Shown: piece by piece, positions 1 through 9,752 of the stretch
Layout: the number at the start of each line of letters is the position of its first letter
How positions within the stretch are numbered: position 1 is the stretch's first letter
Source: Nosema muscidifuracis
Taxonomy: Eukaryota > Microsporidia > Nosematidae
Direction: 5' to 3'
Assembly: GCA_028335825.1 (NCBI GenBank)
Contig: JAIOKI010000015.1
Location: 372,001-436,000 of the forward strand
Length of the DNA: 64,000 bases
Translations under genes and position numbers: made by a program
Notes under the pieces: generated by a model
What the model saw: only the letters and a program-made list of their open reading frames with translations
Told to the model about the DNA's origin: nothing
Databases searched by the model: none

Positions 1-130
1 CGTATTCAATTTTAATTTACACAATGTAAAGAAATTATTAAAAAAAAATAAAAATTGACCTATTTTCAAATGAAGGACTATCTTAGTAAAATTATTAAAA
101 GATTTTTTTTATTTATTTTTTAATATTTAA

Positions 131-133
131 CCC
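131..133 (+). promoter_or_regulatory. CCC start-proximal motif of NIC96
   Basis: CCC lies 7 bases before the ATG at 141. The same short C-run recurs directly upstream of about twenty genes here. In microsporidia this signal is known to mark the start of transcription very close to the start codon. Confidence 0.6.
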
Positions 134-140
134 TTCTCAT

Positions 141-1889
141 ATGCAAGACAAACTAAAAATTCCATGTACAATAGAATCATCTCAAATGACGAATTATTTT
201 CAGATAGTAATTGGTTTAAAAAAACTCCAATTAAAAAATTCAAAATACAATGTACTTCCTGTAAAAACTTGTCTTACTAATATATTAAAACCATTAAGAA
301 CAAATTACGATGTAGATAGTATATTAAACAGTCATGTATACGAAAAACTAAAATTAAGATTAGAAGATCATGAAAAAAAAATTGATAAAATTTTTTCAAA
401 AGATCTTAAAAAATATATGTTAAATATTAGAAAACAGAATGATTTATTAAAATCAGCTATTAAAATGAACAATGACATGGATACATTCGAAAATATTTTT
501 GATAAAATACCATCTGAACATCTTTTTAATAATACAATGTTGTATGATATTTATACATTCTTGTGTACTACTAAGCTATCATATGATTATGATCAAGAGA
601 TTAGATATTTAGGTATTGAGTATATGAAATATATAGATAGATTTCTTAAAGAAAACTCATCTAATATATTAGCCCCTTTAAAAAGTATTGAAGATAAAGT
701 ATCTGTATTTGTTAAGATGAAATATAGTCAAGAAGAATACAAACTTGAAGTATACGAAGGTAGATATCTTTTTGGAGAAATTTATATATATTTAAGATGT
801 GGGATACTAAAACCGTTATTTAAATTAATGGATCAATTTTCAGGATTTTTTGAAAATATTGAATCTGATTTTAAGAAGAATATGTCATCTTGGCTTGTAT
901 CAAAATTGTACACTGGTCCTATAAGAACACTTAGTACACATGATGATAGATTTAAAAGAATATTATATGACATAATGCAAGGTAAAAGAAATATTGAAGA
1001 TCATCTTGTGATTAGCAGTGTAGAAGATTATATTTGGTTCCAGTTAATTAATATGAAAAATGGAGTTGATACTAATTTATTAAGAAAACAATTTGAGAAT
1101 TATAAAAGTAAGAAAGGTCTTTTATTAGTTTATTTATTAACTAAACAATATGAATTAGCTATGGAATTCATTTATAATAGTGAATATCCATCATACCCAA
1201 CATATCATATAATGAAAGAACTAGCTAAAAAATCAGAAAATAAATCTCTATTCGTTGATTTAACTTTCTTATTATGTACTAAAATGAGAAGTGTTACAAA
1301 GAAAATTGAGATTATATCAGAACTTGAACAAATTATAGATTCTTATGCAAGTTGTGTTTCTAAAATGATTATTCGATACAAATTATACGAAGTACTTGGT
1401 CTTACATTAGATAAGAATATTGATCTACATGTAGTACGACAACTTAAGAATATGAATGATCGTAAACAACTTATAAAAGTTTATAAACTGGTCGAAGATC
1501 CTGAACTCATAACTGAAATTTTAACTGACATATTTATAGAAGGAATACTTACTAACACAAATATTGACGAATATCAAAAAATATTTTACGAAATCAAGCA
1601 GTCAGATGAATCAGTGAATATAGCAAAACTTGAAGTATTACAAAAATTTTATGAATTTATACAGACACCTGATATTTATACATTAAAAAAGACTTCATTT
1701 TTTTCTGTAGATTTTAGACTTGTTGAGGTTAAGTACGTGGTCGAAAAAGTTTTAAAAACATGTTGTGAAGTCATAAAACGAGCCAATGATTTTGAAATGG
1801 CTAAGAATATGTTTAGAGTTGTTGGAGAGATTGAATTGAGTGATGATTGTATCAAGTATATTAATAAGGAGCTTATACTATTTATTTGA
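141..1889 (+). CDS. NIC96: Nucleoporin NIC96/NUP93-like
   Basis: Likely scaffold nucleoporin of the inner ring of the nuclear pore (Nic96/Nup93 family). The 582-residue product is almost wholly helical. It has a charged N-terminal helical part (about 70-110) and then the solenoid. Family-like stretches are GRYLFGEIYIYLRCG (about 207-221), where Nup93 proteins have a tyrosine-rich helix followed by LRCG; VEDYIWFQL (about 294-302), like the conserved ED-W-WFQL; and LLVYLLTKQYELAMEFIY (about 328-345), like the QVLLLTGQFE-A--FL helix pair. It is shorter than yeast Nic96 (839 residues), consistent with microsporidian shrinkage. CCC precedes the ATG. The identification comes from remembered family motifs, not a search; another helical solenoid protein remains possible. 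Confidence 0.7.
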   Translation: MQDKLKIPCTIESSQMTNYFQIVIGLKKLQLKNSKYNVLPVKTCLTNILKPLRTNYDVDSILNSHVYEKLKLRLEDHEKKIDKIFSKDLKKYMLNIRKQNDLLKSAIKMNNDMDTFENIFDKIPSEHLFNNTMLYDIYTFLCTTKLSYDYDQEIRYLGIEYMKYIDRFLKENSSNILAPLKSIEDKVSVFVKMKYSQEEYKLEVYEGRYLFGEIYIYLRCGILKPLFKLMDQFSGFFENIESDFKKNMSSWLVSKLYTGPIRTLSTHDDRFKRILYDIMQGKRNIEDHLVISSVEDYIWFQLINMKNGVDTNLLRKQFENYKSKKGLLLVYLLTKQYELAMEFIYNSEYPSYPTYHIMKELAKKSENKSLFVDLTFLLCTKMRSVTKKIEIISELEQIIDSYASCVSKMIIRYKLYEVLGLTLDKNIDLHVVRQLKNMNDRKQLIKVYKLVEDPELITEILTDIFIEGILTNTNIDEYQKIFYEIKQSDESVNIAKLEVLQKFYEFIQTPDIYTLKKTSFFSVDFRLVEVKYVVEKVLKTCCEVIKRANDFEMAKNMFRVVGEIELSDDCIKYINKELILFI

Positions 1890-2288
1890 ATAAATTAGTT
1901 GATAATGTTAATAATTTTTAAATCTACATTCAAGACCTTCTTTTTTTGTTTTTTAATAAGTAAATTAATTAAAACTTTTTGTATTATCATACTGTTACCA
2001 AAAGATTTTCATCATTAATTATTTATTGCATTCAAAAAATTTAAATTTTAATATTAGTATCTCATAGACAGATAGTATCACATACAATAAATCTTTTATT
2101 GATTATTTAATTACAATCGAAAAGTTAATATTGGAATAAAAAAACACATTTATCGATTTTCAGTAAATTAAAAAAAATATCATTGACAATTTTTTGTTAA
2201 TTAGTCTAACAAATATAAATTCTTAAACCAAATGATTTATTTTATACATTTTTAGTTTCATAGAAACTTTTAGGTTCTTTCGTTGGCA
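1890..2288. other. Intergenic, no feature seen
   Basis: A 399-base A+T-rich spacer between the 3' ends of NIC96 and the cysteine-repeat gene on the opposite strand. I see no ORF, tRNA-like structure or clear repeat. Confidence 0.6.
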
Positions 2289-2621
2289 TCATTCATCGCA
2301 GCATCCTTTTCCATCAGGTCCACATTCACATGGCTTTCCATCCTTACCGCATTCACATGGTTTTCCATCCTTACCGCATTCACATGGTTTTCCATCTTTA
2401 CCGCATTCACAGGGGTTTCCATCCTTACCGCATTCACATGAATCTTTACCTCCTTCCTTTGTATCTTGTGCACTGATTCCAAAAAAACCTCCTCTCTTAT
2501 CCATTTTTTTTGAGGGAGCGTTTCTACTTGTAGGTGTACCTGGTTTATTTGTCCTGGTAGATCCACTAATACTGGATATAAAGAAATTTATAAGTAATAA
2601 TGAATAGGCTGAAAACTTCAT
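2289..2621 (-). CDS. Secreted cysteine-repeat protein (CECGKDGKP repeats)
   Basis: A 110-residue protein of unknown function. A hydrophobic signal peptide (about 1-20, ending SISGS) is followed by a Ser/Thr/Lys/Gly-rich segment (21-60). Five tandem nine-residue repeats of the form CECGKDGKP (62-106) follow, with a CCDE tail: twelve cysteines in the last 50 residues. Regular CxC pairs in a Gly/Asp/Lys background suggest disulfide cross-linking or metal binding; a spore-wall or polar-tube component is inference only. The repeats are 27 bp and nearly identical in DNA, so they expanded recently. A second open frame across the repeat on the same strand is a by-product of the 27-bp period. There is no CCC next to the ATG; instead a 23-base element at 2644-2666 is shared with the secreted gene at 57019. 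Confidence 0.8.
   Translation of the reverse strand: MKFSAYSLLLINFFISSISGSTRTNKPGTPTSRNAPSKKMDKRGGFFGISAQDTKEGGKDSCECGKDGNPCECGKDGKPCECGKDGKPCECGKDGKPCECGPDGKGCCDE
2304..2438 (-). repeat. 27-bp coding repeat, five copies
   Basis: Five in-frame 27-bp units encode the CECGKDGKP repeats. Inner copies are almost identical in DNA. The last unit differs (GPDGKG instead of GKDGKP). Confidence 0.9.
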
Positions 2622-2643
2622 AATATTTTATTAATTTTTTCTT

Positions 2644-2666
2644 TAAATACTTTTAAAGGGGTATCT
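2644..2666 (-). promoter_or_regulatory. Shared promoter element, copy 1
   Basis: In gene orientation it begins AGATACCCCTTTAAA and continues to GTATTTA, ending 22 bases before the ATG at 2621. It matches 57389-57411 at 22 of 23 positions and at the identical distance from that gene's ATG. The CCCC lies about 35 bases upstream of the start, unlike the 0-10 bases of housekeeping genes here, so the leader is probably longer. A promoter role is inferred. Confidence 0.65.
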
Positions 2667-3162
2667 TAGCTAATGAATTAATTTATCATATTACGTAATG
2701 ATTTTTTTTATGATGTAATATTTTTTAACTTTATAATATATAGATATATAAAGCTATTATACATTTTTATAATCTAGTATTTAAAATATTAATTTAAATT
2801 AATTGGCTATTTTAATTTAAATATTATAAATAAAAAAAAGTCTGAAATTTAACATTTATTTTAAGTATAATAAAAGTAAATTCCTATTATGAAAATGAAA
2901 TTTTTGTATGATAATTGGAATAAAACTAAATTTAAGATCAATATTTTTTATTTGTACGTTTCAAAATAAAGTAAATATTACTTGCTTTTTTCTGATCATT
3001 TAGTTATCAAATGAAACTTTATAATTAATCTATGTTATTTATATATATAACGTATTAAATTAATTTCATCTACAAAATCTTAAATAAATTTATTTATTGT
3101 AAATATGAAATTATTATGAATAGAATATTTTAACCTTTAAAATATAAATAGATAAAAAATTT

Positions 3163-3250
3163 AAATAATTAAATAGAAAATAATATTCATCTATTTTTAA
3201 CTACTCAAATAATTAAATAGAAAATAATATTCATTTATTTTTAACTACCC
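3163..3250. repeat. 44-bp tandem duplication
   Basis: Two adjacent 44-bp copies (3163-3206 and 3207-3250) differ at only a couple of positions. Non-coding. Confidence 0.9.
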
Positions 3251-3683
3251 AAATAAAAAAATTCAAAATAATTAAAAAATATATGAAAAAAATAAAAACT
3301 AAACAAAAATGATTAGAAAAAAGATATAGTTTTTATTTTGTAGATTATGTCAATATTTATATTAATTTATATAATAGAGAGTGTTATATTAATTCTTTAG
3401 AACAATTCGTATTTCTGCGAAAAATCTAATAACAATATATAATTTAAAAATAAATAATAAAAGTTCTAACTTTGTTTTAGAAACACATCTAAATTAAATT
3501 ATTTTTAATTTAACTAATAATATAAAACATTTTATTTGAAACTTTTGTACACACAAAATATTTGAAATATTTTACATTTAAAATTGAAATTTATTTAGTT
3601 ATAGGTTAGTTAAAAAAATAATTAAATATTATTGGTACCTGATTTTTCTGAAACAATTATTTAAGAAAAGAAACTTAGTAAAT

Positions 3684-6503
3684 ATGATAGAATTGATAAT
3701 TGGTATTATAATAGGAATTATATTGTTTCCTATGATTATATGTATATACCCGTCAATGTCGAAGAAGAGTAAGAAAGTTCTTAATCTAAAACATAATTCC
3801 AAGAAAATTATACCAGAATCACAAGCATTAGATGTACTTAAAAGTATGCATGAGTGTACAGATTTACACTGGTTAAATGTTTTTATTAACAGATTCTGGA
3901 TGGAGTTATCTGATTCGAGTGCACAGGCTTACAGACTAAAGAAGTATTTAAAGAAAAATCTAGAAGAAATTCCTGGAACAGCTATTATTAGATCAATAGA
4001 TGTAATAGATGTAGATATAGGAATAGAAGGTCCAAAAGTCGATAGTATACGAATAATATCAGAGAAAGAAGTTGAGAATATAATTGGATTATCTATTAAT
4101 ATTGATCAAAATAAAGTATATGAACAGGATCAAATTAAAAATAACGAATCTATATTTTATAAGAAAGATGACTCAATAGATTGCGATAAAGTTTATTATG
4201 AGATATATAAAAATGTGCACAGTGTTATTTCTATTATTTTTAAAGGATCTATAAAAATTAGATTACAAATAGAATTTCCTAAAAATATTACGTTACATAC
4301 AAATGTCTTTATAACTAAATTAAAAGGTGATATATTAACAAGATTTCCTTCATTAAGTTACAATACAAGACTTGAATATGCATTTATAAAGAATCCTGAT
4401 ATGGAAATAGAAATTGAAGCTGGTGTATCTAAAGGAGATGGTGAAGGTTATTTTAAAAAATATATAAGTAATTTTATACGAAGAACTATTAAATATACAA
4501 TATTGAAATCTTTGGTATATCCATCATTTAATACTTTGTATTTGCCATTGATAGTCCCAAGTTTTAGAAATTTAGAACACAAGATTTCTGCTGTATCTTC
4601 AAATGATATCGAAATTGATACAGTTAAATATCTTGATAGAGTTAGAGAATCTTTAAGTTTGTATCTGGATATGTACTATAAGATTATAGAGACATATAAT
4701 GATATAACATTACGTAGAAACAATTTCTTATTAAACGAGAAAGAAAGAATATATTGCGCACATTTTACTATACCAGATTGTGCACTTAATTCGTCACATT
4801 TCACTACATCACGAAATTATATTTACGAAAAACTTACTATAAAAGAATCAAGGATAATGAACCAGATTTACGATCTATCAATATTAAAAAATTGTATATC
4901 ATCTTTTAAAGATACATTTACCTTACAAAATTATAGTTCAGTTTATTCTTTAGTAGAAATTAGGTTCGTAGATAAATCTTATAATTTTTTAAGACTAGTA
5001 CATAACGATACAATATATTTTCAGAAGAATGATGAAGATAATCCCGAATTTATTATATTTACTATACGTAATAAGGAATTATTTATTTATTATTTTGCTA
5101 CTACTCAATCATTTGGTATAACAAAAAATAGATTAATTAAACTCAAAAATAAATTAGAAATGAAACCTAGTAAAAAAATTTCACTTAACAAGATATACAA
5201 ATACTCTAAGAATGCTTTATTATTTTGGAAGAATAATCCAATTAATGAACCTAAAATATCTCAAGTAAGTGATGTAAAGAATATTGTAGAAGATGCAGAA
5301 TACCCAAATTTATTAGAAAAAGTTAGTAGTATATTACAGAATCCTATTCAACAACAGAAAACATATTCTTATAAATTTAATTGTTCTGCTAAGATTATTT
5401 TTGATATTTTAGCACAAGACGATGTTCGTATCAAATTTATTTCTGATCAAACTAGAATTTTCAGGTTTTTAAGTGAAAACGAATCTTTTAAAAGTTTCGC
5501 AATAGAGAATAAAGATGAAGATAATGGAGATTTCACTATGCATACTTTTAGTAGTAAAAATATTATAGTTGATCTTATAGATAATAAGAAGATTGTATAT
5601 GAGTTAGAAGAGATAATTTATGATAATTTTTCTGAGAAGTTTATTGATATGTTACCAATATCAAAGAAAGATTCTGGTATATTGTATAAGATTCCATCTA
5701 TATCTGAAACTGACTTAAAAAATTTTAATAAACGAAAGAAAATAACTTTTAAAGATGATAAAACATTATCCAGTACAAAAGATATTGAGAATATTAATTT
5801 CAAGAAAATAATAGAAAAATATGAGACCCGTTTAAATATTTATGTAGAATATGGTGTATTACATTCCAAAGAAAATCATCTTTATGAATCTATTTATACA
5901 AGAATTACTAAACAAGAGATATTAAATATTGTCAATAAATCAGAATTCGAGAAATTAGATCTTAAAAAAGAATTACGAAAAGATTTTTATGGCGATATAG
6001 GTGGAGTATACATAGAATTTAAAACTAAAGTATCAGACGATTTTAAGTTTACGTTATATAGCACATCTCAGAAAAAAAATATTTTAGAAATTTATAAAGT
6101 CATTTCATCTCGACCTTTTAAAATGATAATTCCGATTTATGAAGAAGATATTCTGTTATTAAAATTAGTACCTAAATTTCAAAATAATTCATCAGTAGAA
6201 ATTAAAGTAGCAAATCTTCCTAAACAGTATCATAAAGAAACAATGATAGATTGCAATATAGGATTAAAGAAAAATGAGACATTTTTGTATCCTATAATAG
6301 GAACACCAAATCATATTATATATTGGGAGAAAGAGAAAGAAGAACAAATACAAGGATATATAGAAAGTCCTTATACTAAAGTACAAATAAATGGTAATGG
6401 AACAATGAGAACTGATCAGATGAATTATTCTATTATTTATAAGAATAGAGGACAGAAACGAAGAGAAATTAAAATTTATATGGGAGTAACAAAAAAAGAT
6501 TAG
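3684..6503 (+). CDS. ER-anchored SMP-domain lipid-transfer protein
   Basis: A 939-residue protein. An N-terminal transmembrane anchor (about 1-23) is followed by a basic stretch and then an SMP-type domain (about 55-290). The SMP fit is shown by HWLNVFINRFW (about 61-71), a YLKKNLEEIPG helix, and the alternating beta pattern with GSIKIRLQIEFP and LKGDILTRFPSLSY. SMP domains (tricalbin/E-Syt, Mmm1, Nvj2/TEX2 families) form lipid-binding tubes at ER contact sites; the N-terminal anchor best fits the tricalbin or Nvj2 type. The region after about 300 is beta-rich with no recognised domain and no obvious C2 calcium motifs. No CCC near the ATG. Its 3' end lies 23 bp from the 3' end of LSM1. Exact subfamily is uncertain. 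Confidence 0.7.
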   Translation: MIELIIGIIIGIILFPMIICIYPSMSKKSKKVLNLKHNSKKIIPESQALDVLKSMHECTDLHWLNVFINRFWMELSDSSAQAYRLKKYLKKNLEEIPGTAIIRSIDVIDVDIGIEGPKVDSIRIISEKEVENIIGLSINIDQNKVYEQDQIKNNESIFYKKDDSIDCDKVYYEIYKNVHSVISIIFKGSIKIRLQIEFPKNITLHTNVFITKLKGDILTRFPSLSYNTRLEYAFIKNPDMEIEIEAGVSKGDGEGYFKKYISNFIRRTIKYTILKSLVYPSFNTLYLPLIVPSFRNLEHKISAVSSNDIEIDTVKYLDRVRESLSLYLDMYYKIIETYNDITLRRNNFLLNEKERIYCAHFTIPDCALNSSHFTTSRNYIYEKLTIKESRIMNQIYDLSILKNCISSFKDTFTLQNYSSVYSLVEIRFVDKSYNFLRLVHNDTIYFQKNDEDNPEFIIFTIRNKELFIYYFATTQSFGITKNRLIKLKNKLEMKPSKKISLNKIYKYSKNALLFWKNNPINEPKISQVSDVKNIVEDAEYPNLLEKVSSILQNPIQQQKTYSYKFNCSAKIIFDILAQDDVRIKFISDQTRIFRFLSENESFKSFAIENKDEDNGDFTMHTFSSKNIIVDLIDNKKIVYELEEIIYDNFSEKFIDMLPISKKDSGILYKIPSISETDLKNFNKRKKITFKDDKTLSSTKDIENINFKKIIEKYETRLNIYVEYGVLHSKENHLYESIYTRITKQEILNIVNKSEFEKLDLKKELRKDFYGDIGGVYIEFKTKVSDDFKFTLYSTSQKKNILEIYKVISSRPFKMIIPIYEEDILLLKLVPKFQNNSSVEIKVANLPKQYHKETMIDCNIGLKKNETFLYPIIGTPNHIIYWEKEKEEQIQGYIESPYTKVQINGNGTMRTDQMNYSIIYKNRGQKRREIKIYMGVTKKD

Positions 6504-6526
6504 ACTTTATTAAGAGATGATATAAT

Positions 6527-6865
6527 TTACAAAGAAAGATCAGATTTATTAATTAAATTGAATAAAGTGTCATATTCAATCTTTTTACAATCTTTAAAAT
6601 CCATTTTTGATATTCCTATTAACGCAATTGTATCTCCTCTAATTACTATAAGACCTTGGAATTTCTCTGCATAACTGTTTTCATGAAATATTCGTTCTAC
6701 CGAATAATTCAGAGTTATTGAATTGTATTGATCAAAACTTTTAAATACTCCATAATAAAATCTATTATCTTTTAGCATAACGACGACATGCTTGTCTATA
6801 TATTTTTCATATTCACGTAAACAAATTTCATTTTCTGTTTGGGATGTTATAATTTCAGTTTCCAT
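6527..6865 (-). CDS. LSM1: Sm-like protein LSm1
   Basis: A 112-residue Sm-fold protein, probably the LSm1 subunit of the cytoplasmic Lsm1-7 ring that binds deadenylated mRNA and promotes decapping. The Sm1 motif covers HVVVMLKDNRFYYGVFKSFDQYNSITL and Sm2 covers GLIVIRGDTIALIG, with the typical RG dipeptide. The VERI stretch between them is characteristic of LSm1. The start is the ATG at 6865 (METEII), with CCC (6876-6878) 10 bases upstream; an in-frame TTG six bases earlier is unlikely. Convergent with the SMP gene, 23 bp apart. Confidence 0.85.
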   Translation of the reverse strand: METEIITSQTENEICLREYEKYIDKHVVVMLKDNRFYYGVFKSFDQYNSITLNYSVERIFHENSYAEKFQGLIVIRGDTIALIGISKMDFKDCKKIEYDTLFNLINKSDLSL

Positions 6866-7366
6866 GTACAAAGGAGGGTTGAAAAGATTTAGAAATTTTT
6901 CATTTATTTTATAGATTGTATTTCAATTATAATATTAAAATTTTTCAATAATATGTAATCTTTTTAATAATATTTAATTTTTTTAATAATATGTAATTTT
7001 TTTTATAAGCATCAATTTTTACTACTGAAAATACAATGTTAAGATCAAATTAAAAGTTAATAATCGTATTGTATTTTTAAAAATCATATCATTATATTTT
7101 TAATAATCATATCATAATTTTTAAAAATAGTATTGCAATCTTTTTTAAATCTTATTTAGCTATTCAAATTAAATAATAAAAAAATTTATTTTTTGTACAA
7201 TCTTAAATATTAAAATGATTGATTTCAGTTTTTAAAATTACTCTATAAATTTTTCATATAATTTCTAAAAATTAAACCTCTCAACTACTCATAATAAGAT
7301 TTTTAAACATAAAATTTAATTAATATTAGGTTTGTAAAATTAGTTTTAAATATCAATTATATATTT
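6866..7366. other. Intergenic with short A/T repeats
   Basis: 501 bases. It holds the LSM1 promoter (CCC at 6876-6878) and about three imperfect copies of a TTTTTAATAATATGTAAT unit near 6940-7008. No gene seen. Confidence 0.6.
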
Positions 7367-8479
7367 TTATTCATCTTGTAAATATTTTTGTAACATATTT
7401 GTTAATACTTCTATTTCTTCTCTCTTAAATAAATTAATTATATGATAGAAAGTTGATGAAAGAGATTGTTCTTTAGTCTTTAAAAAAGATTTTAAATATA
7501 CTGTTGTAAATACCACTACAATACATTGACAATCAAATCTATCAGTAATTCCTCCATGTCCTGGTATTGAATTTCCAAAATCTTTTTTATTGAAAGCTCT
7601 TTTAAAGGCACTTGCAAAAAATCCTGAAAATGGTGCTACGAATGAAGCTACTAGAACAAATAAGAAGCAATGAATGAAAATACAAGGAATTCCTATTGAC
7701 CAATTATATATATTAAATATGACTAATTCTCTTAGTTCATTTATGTATGTATCTGTTAATATACAATATTTGAAATGTGCATAGCAGAATAAAAATCCAT
7801 AAATTCCAGTGAATATAAAACCACCAATAAATCCTTCAACTGTCTTTTTAGGACTTAACCTAAACAAAGGAGTAGATCCAATAGATTTACCTATAATATA
7901 AGCAAATATATCATTACAAATAACAAGTGTAGAAGGAAAAAATAACCAGAATTTTCCTATATTAATATTTCTAATAGCTGATCTACAACATATACCAACT
8001 AAATAACTTGTAAGATGAATTAAACTAAACAAAGCAAATTGTTTTTTTAGTTTCCCTGCTTTAAGAGAGCATACAAATAGAATAAGAATAAATAAATAAG
8101 CATAAAAATAAATTTGTCTAAAAATTCTCAGTCCTTTGACAATAGCAGGATATTCGAAAGCAAGTGCATCTGAAAGAAAATAAATAAAAATTATAGATGA
8201 GAATCCAAATATTATATAAACTGATGATGAATATCCTTGATTAGTTTTTGATATATCTATTACTTCTTTTAAAATAAGAATTCCTATAATTATCACCAAA
8301 GAAATTAAATAAATGACATTACATGAACTAATAAAAATAAATAATCCAATCATTAAGACAGTAAAAATAGATCTTTTTATAAAATTCGTGTGTAAGACTT
8401 CATTTACTTCTTTATTAATAATTTCTTCTGTATTTATTTCTTGTTTTAAAATATTTCTTCTTCTTGTTTTATTTTCCAT
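7367..8479 (-). CDS. CDS1: CDP-diacylglycerol synthase (phosphatidate cytidylyltransferase)
   Basis: An integral ER membrane enzyme making CDP-diacylglycerol from phosphatidic acid and CTP, the precursor of phosphatidylinositol and other phospholipids. The 370-residue protein has about eight hydrophobic segments. The family signature is complete at residues 290-316: S-x-x-KR-x4-KDFG-x2-IPGHGG-x-x-DRFD, with the metal-binding aspartates. SPKKTVEGFIGG (about 209-220) is also typical. The start is set by CCC (8485-8487) five bases upstream. Length is a little under the yeast enzyme. Identification is firm. Confidence 0.95.
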   Translation of the reverse strand: MENKTRRRNILKQEINTEEIINKEVNEVLHTNFIKRSIFTVLMIGLFIFISSCNVIYLISLVIIIGILILKEVIDISKTNQGYSSSVYIIFGFSSIIFIYFLSDALAFEYPAIVKGLRIFRQIYFYAYLFILILFVCSLKAGKLKKQFALFSLIHLTSYLVGICCRSAIRNINIGKFWLFFPSTLVICNDIFAYIIGKSIGSTPLFRLSPKKTVEGFIGGFIFTGIYGFLFCYAHFKYCILTDTYINELRELVIFNIYNWSIGIPCIFIHCFLFVLVASFVAPFSGFFASAFKRAFNKKDFGNSIPGHGGITDRFDCQCIVVVFTTVYLKSFLKTKEQSLSSTFYHIINLFKREEIEVLTNMLQKYLQDE

Positions 8480-8920
8480 ATTTAGGGTTTATCTTTTTTA
8501 TGCATATAAAAAATTATTTAAAAAAATAATTAATTAATAAAGTCAAAATTAAAAATTGTATAAAATATATTTTAATAGATTATAATTTATTATTATATTA
8601 TTGATAGAATATAATTTATCATTTTTAATCTATTATATTATAATTATTGATAAGCTATAATTATTATATTATTTAATTATTGATAAGCTATAATTTATTA
8701 TATTTAATATATTATAATTATTGATAGACTATAATTTATCATTTTTAATCTATTTTATTTATTGACATATCACTCTTAATAAAATAATATTAACTTATTA
8801 ATATTATAATAATAACCTATTATAAATAATAACTTACTAATAGAATAATAATAACCTATTAATAAATAATAACTTATTAATAAATAATAACTTATTAATA
8901 AAATAATATTTTTTTACAAA
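8480..8920. repeat. Intergenic A/T repeats
   Basis: 441 bases between two minus-strand genes. About 8570-8760 contains several diverged copies of a block reading ATTATTGATA.CTATAATTTAT. About 8800-8905 is an array of TAATAACTTATTAATAAA-type units. No gene seen. Confidence 0.6.
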
Positions 8921-9619
8921 TTATTTATTTAATCTTTCTCTTTCAATTCTCTCGAGAATATTTTTGATCTCGTCAAAAGTTAAAAATCTTGATTTTTCCT
9001 TTTTAAAATGTAATATTTCATATCTTCTAAAATCTTTACTACCACATTCAGTAACCTTAGATAAAATCTTAAATATTTCGTAAGTACTTCTTTCTAAATC
9101 CATTTCTTCATTTGGTAAATCATTCCTTAATCCATTATTTATACTATCTTCATTCTCTCCATAACTAACTCCTTTCCATTCATTAATTGTTCCACTTGGA
9201 TCAGTAGAATATAATTTATATTCATTTTTCTCCATACCTACGTATATAAAACTAACACCAAAAGGTCTTGTTTGATTGTATTGAGTAAATAACTGTTTTT
9301 TATCAGAAATATATTTACATATTCTATCTATAGAACAATCAATATTGTATTCTTCTAAAAAATCTTGTGCTTTAACCTGTCCATATTTTTTTAGAAGCAT
9401 AGCATCTCCAAATAATCCACATACTGAAATATAAACATTTGGATTAATTTGATAAATTTTTTCTCTTTCATCTAATAAATCAGTTTTATTAATACCTAAT
9501 AAAAGTATTCCATCAGTACATTTTAATCCTATAGTAGTACCAGCTTTAGATACATTTTTTATAGCATATTCTGTTTGTAATAATCTTCCTTCTTCTGAGA
9601 ATGTATTGGTAGAAGACAT
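8921..9619 (-). CDS. PRE9: 20S proteasome subunit alpha3
   Basis: An alpha-ring subunit of the 20S proteasome, 232 residues. The N-terminal alpha signature is present as FSEEGRLLQTEYAIKNV. The alpha3-specific features fit best: KAGTTIGL after the signature, LLDEREKIYQIN, TRPFGVSFIYVG and STDPSGTINEWKG, where PSMA4/Pre9 has DPSGNYGGWKA. As in other alpha subunits there is no catalytic N-terminal threonine. CCC (9622-9624) lies two bases before the ATG. Divergent from DBF4 with 133 bp between the starts. Confidence 0.88.
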   Translation of the reverse strand: MSSTNTFSEEGRLLQTEYAIKNVSKAGTTIGLKCTDGILLLGINKTDLLDEREKIYQINPNVYISVCGLFGDAMLLKKYGQVKAQDFLEEYNIDCSIDRICKYISDKKQLFTQYNQTRPFGVSFIYVGMEKNEYKLYSTDPSGTINEWKGVSYGENEDSINNGLRNDLPNEEMDLERSTYEIFKILSKVTECGSKDFRRYEILHFKKEKSRFLTFDEIKNILERIERERLNK

Positions 9620-9752
9620 AAGGGTGAAAATAATTTGGAATAGAAATAAAAAAAAAAGATCTTCATAGAAAAGTGAAATTTCTTTTTATTTGACTTTGTT
9701 TATTTCCCGCCTAAATATCGAAATAAAATTTTTTTTGTTAGGGAGGTAGGAA

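Larger units (their letters stand above)
2622..3683. other. Intergenic between divergent genes
   Basis: A 1.06-kb A+T-rich spacer. It contains the promoter element at 2644-2666 and a 44-bp tandem duplication at 3163-3250. I see no gene in the rest. Confidence 0.6.

Noticed and set aside
2270-2566. Second frame over the cysteine-repeat gene
   Set aside because: By-product of the 27-bp repeat; the frame with a signal peptide and regular cysteines is the gene.
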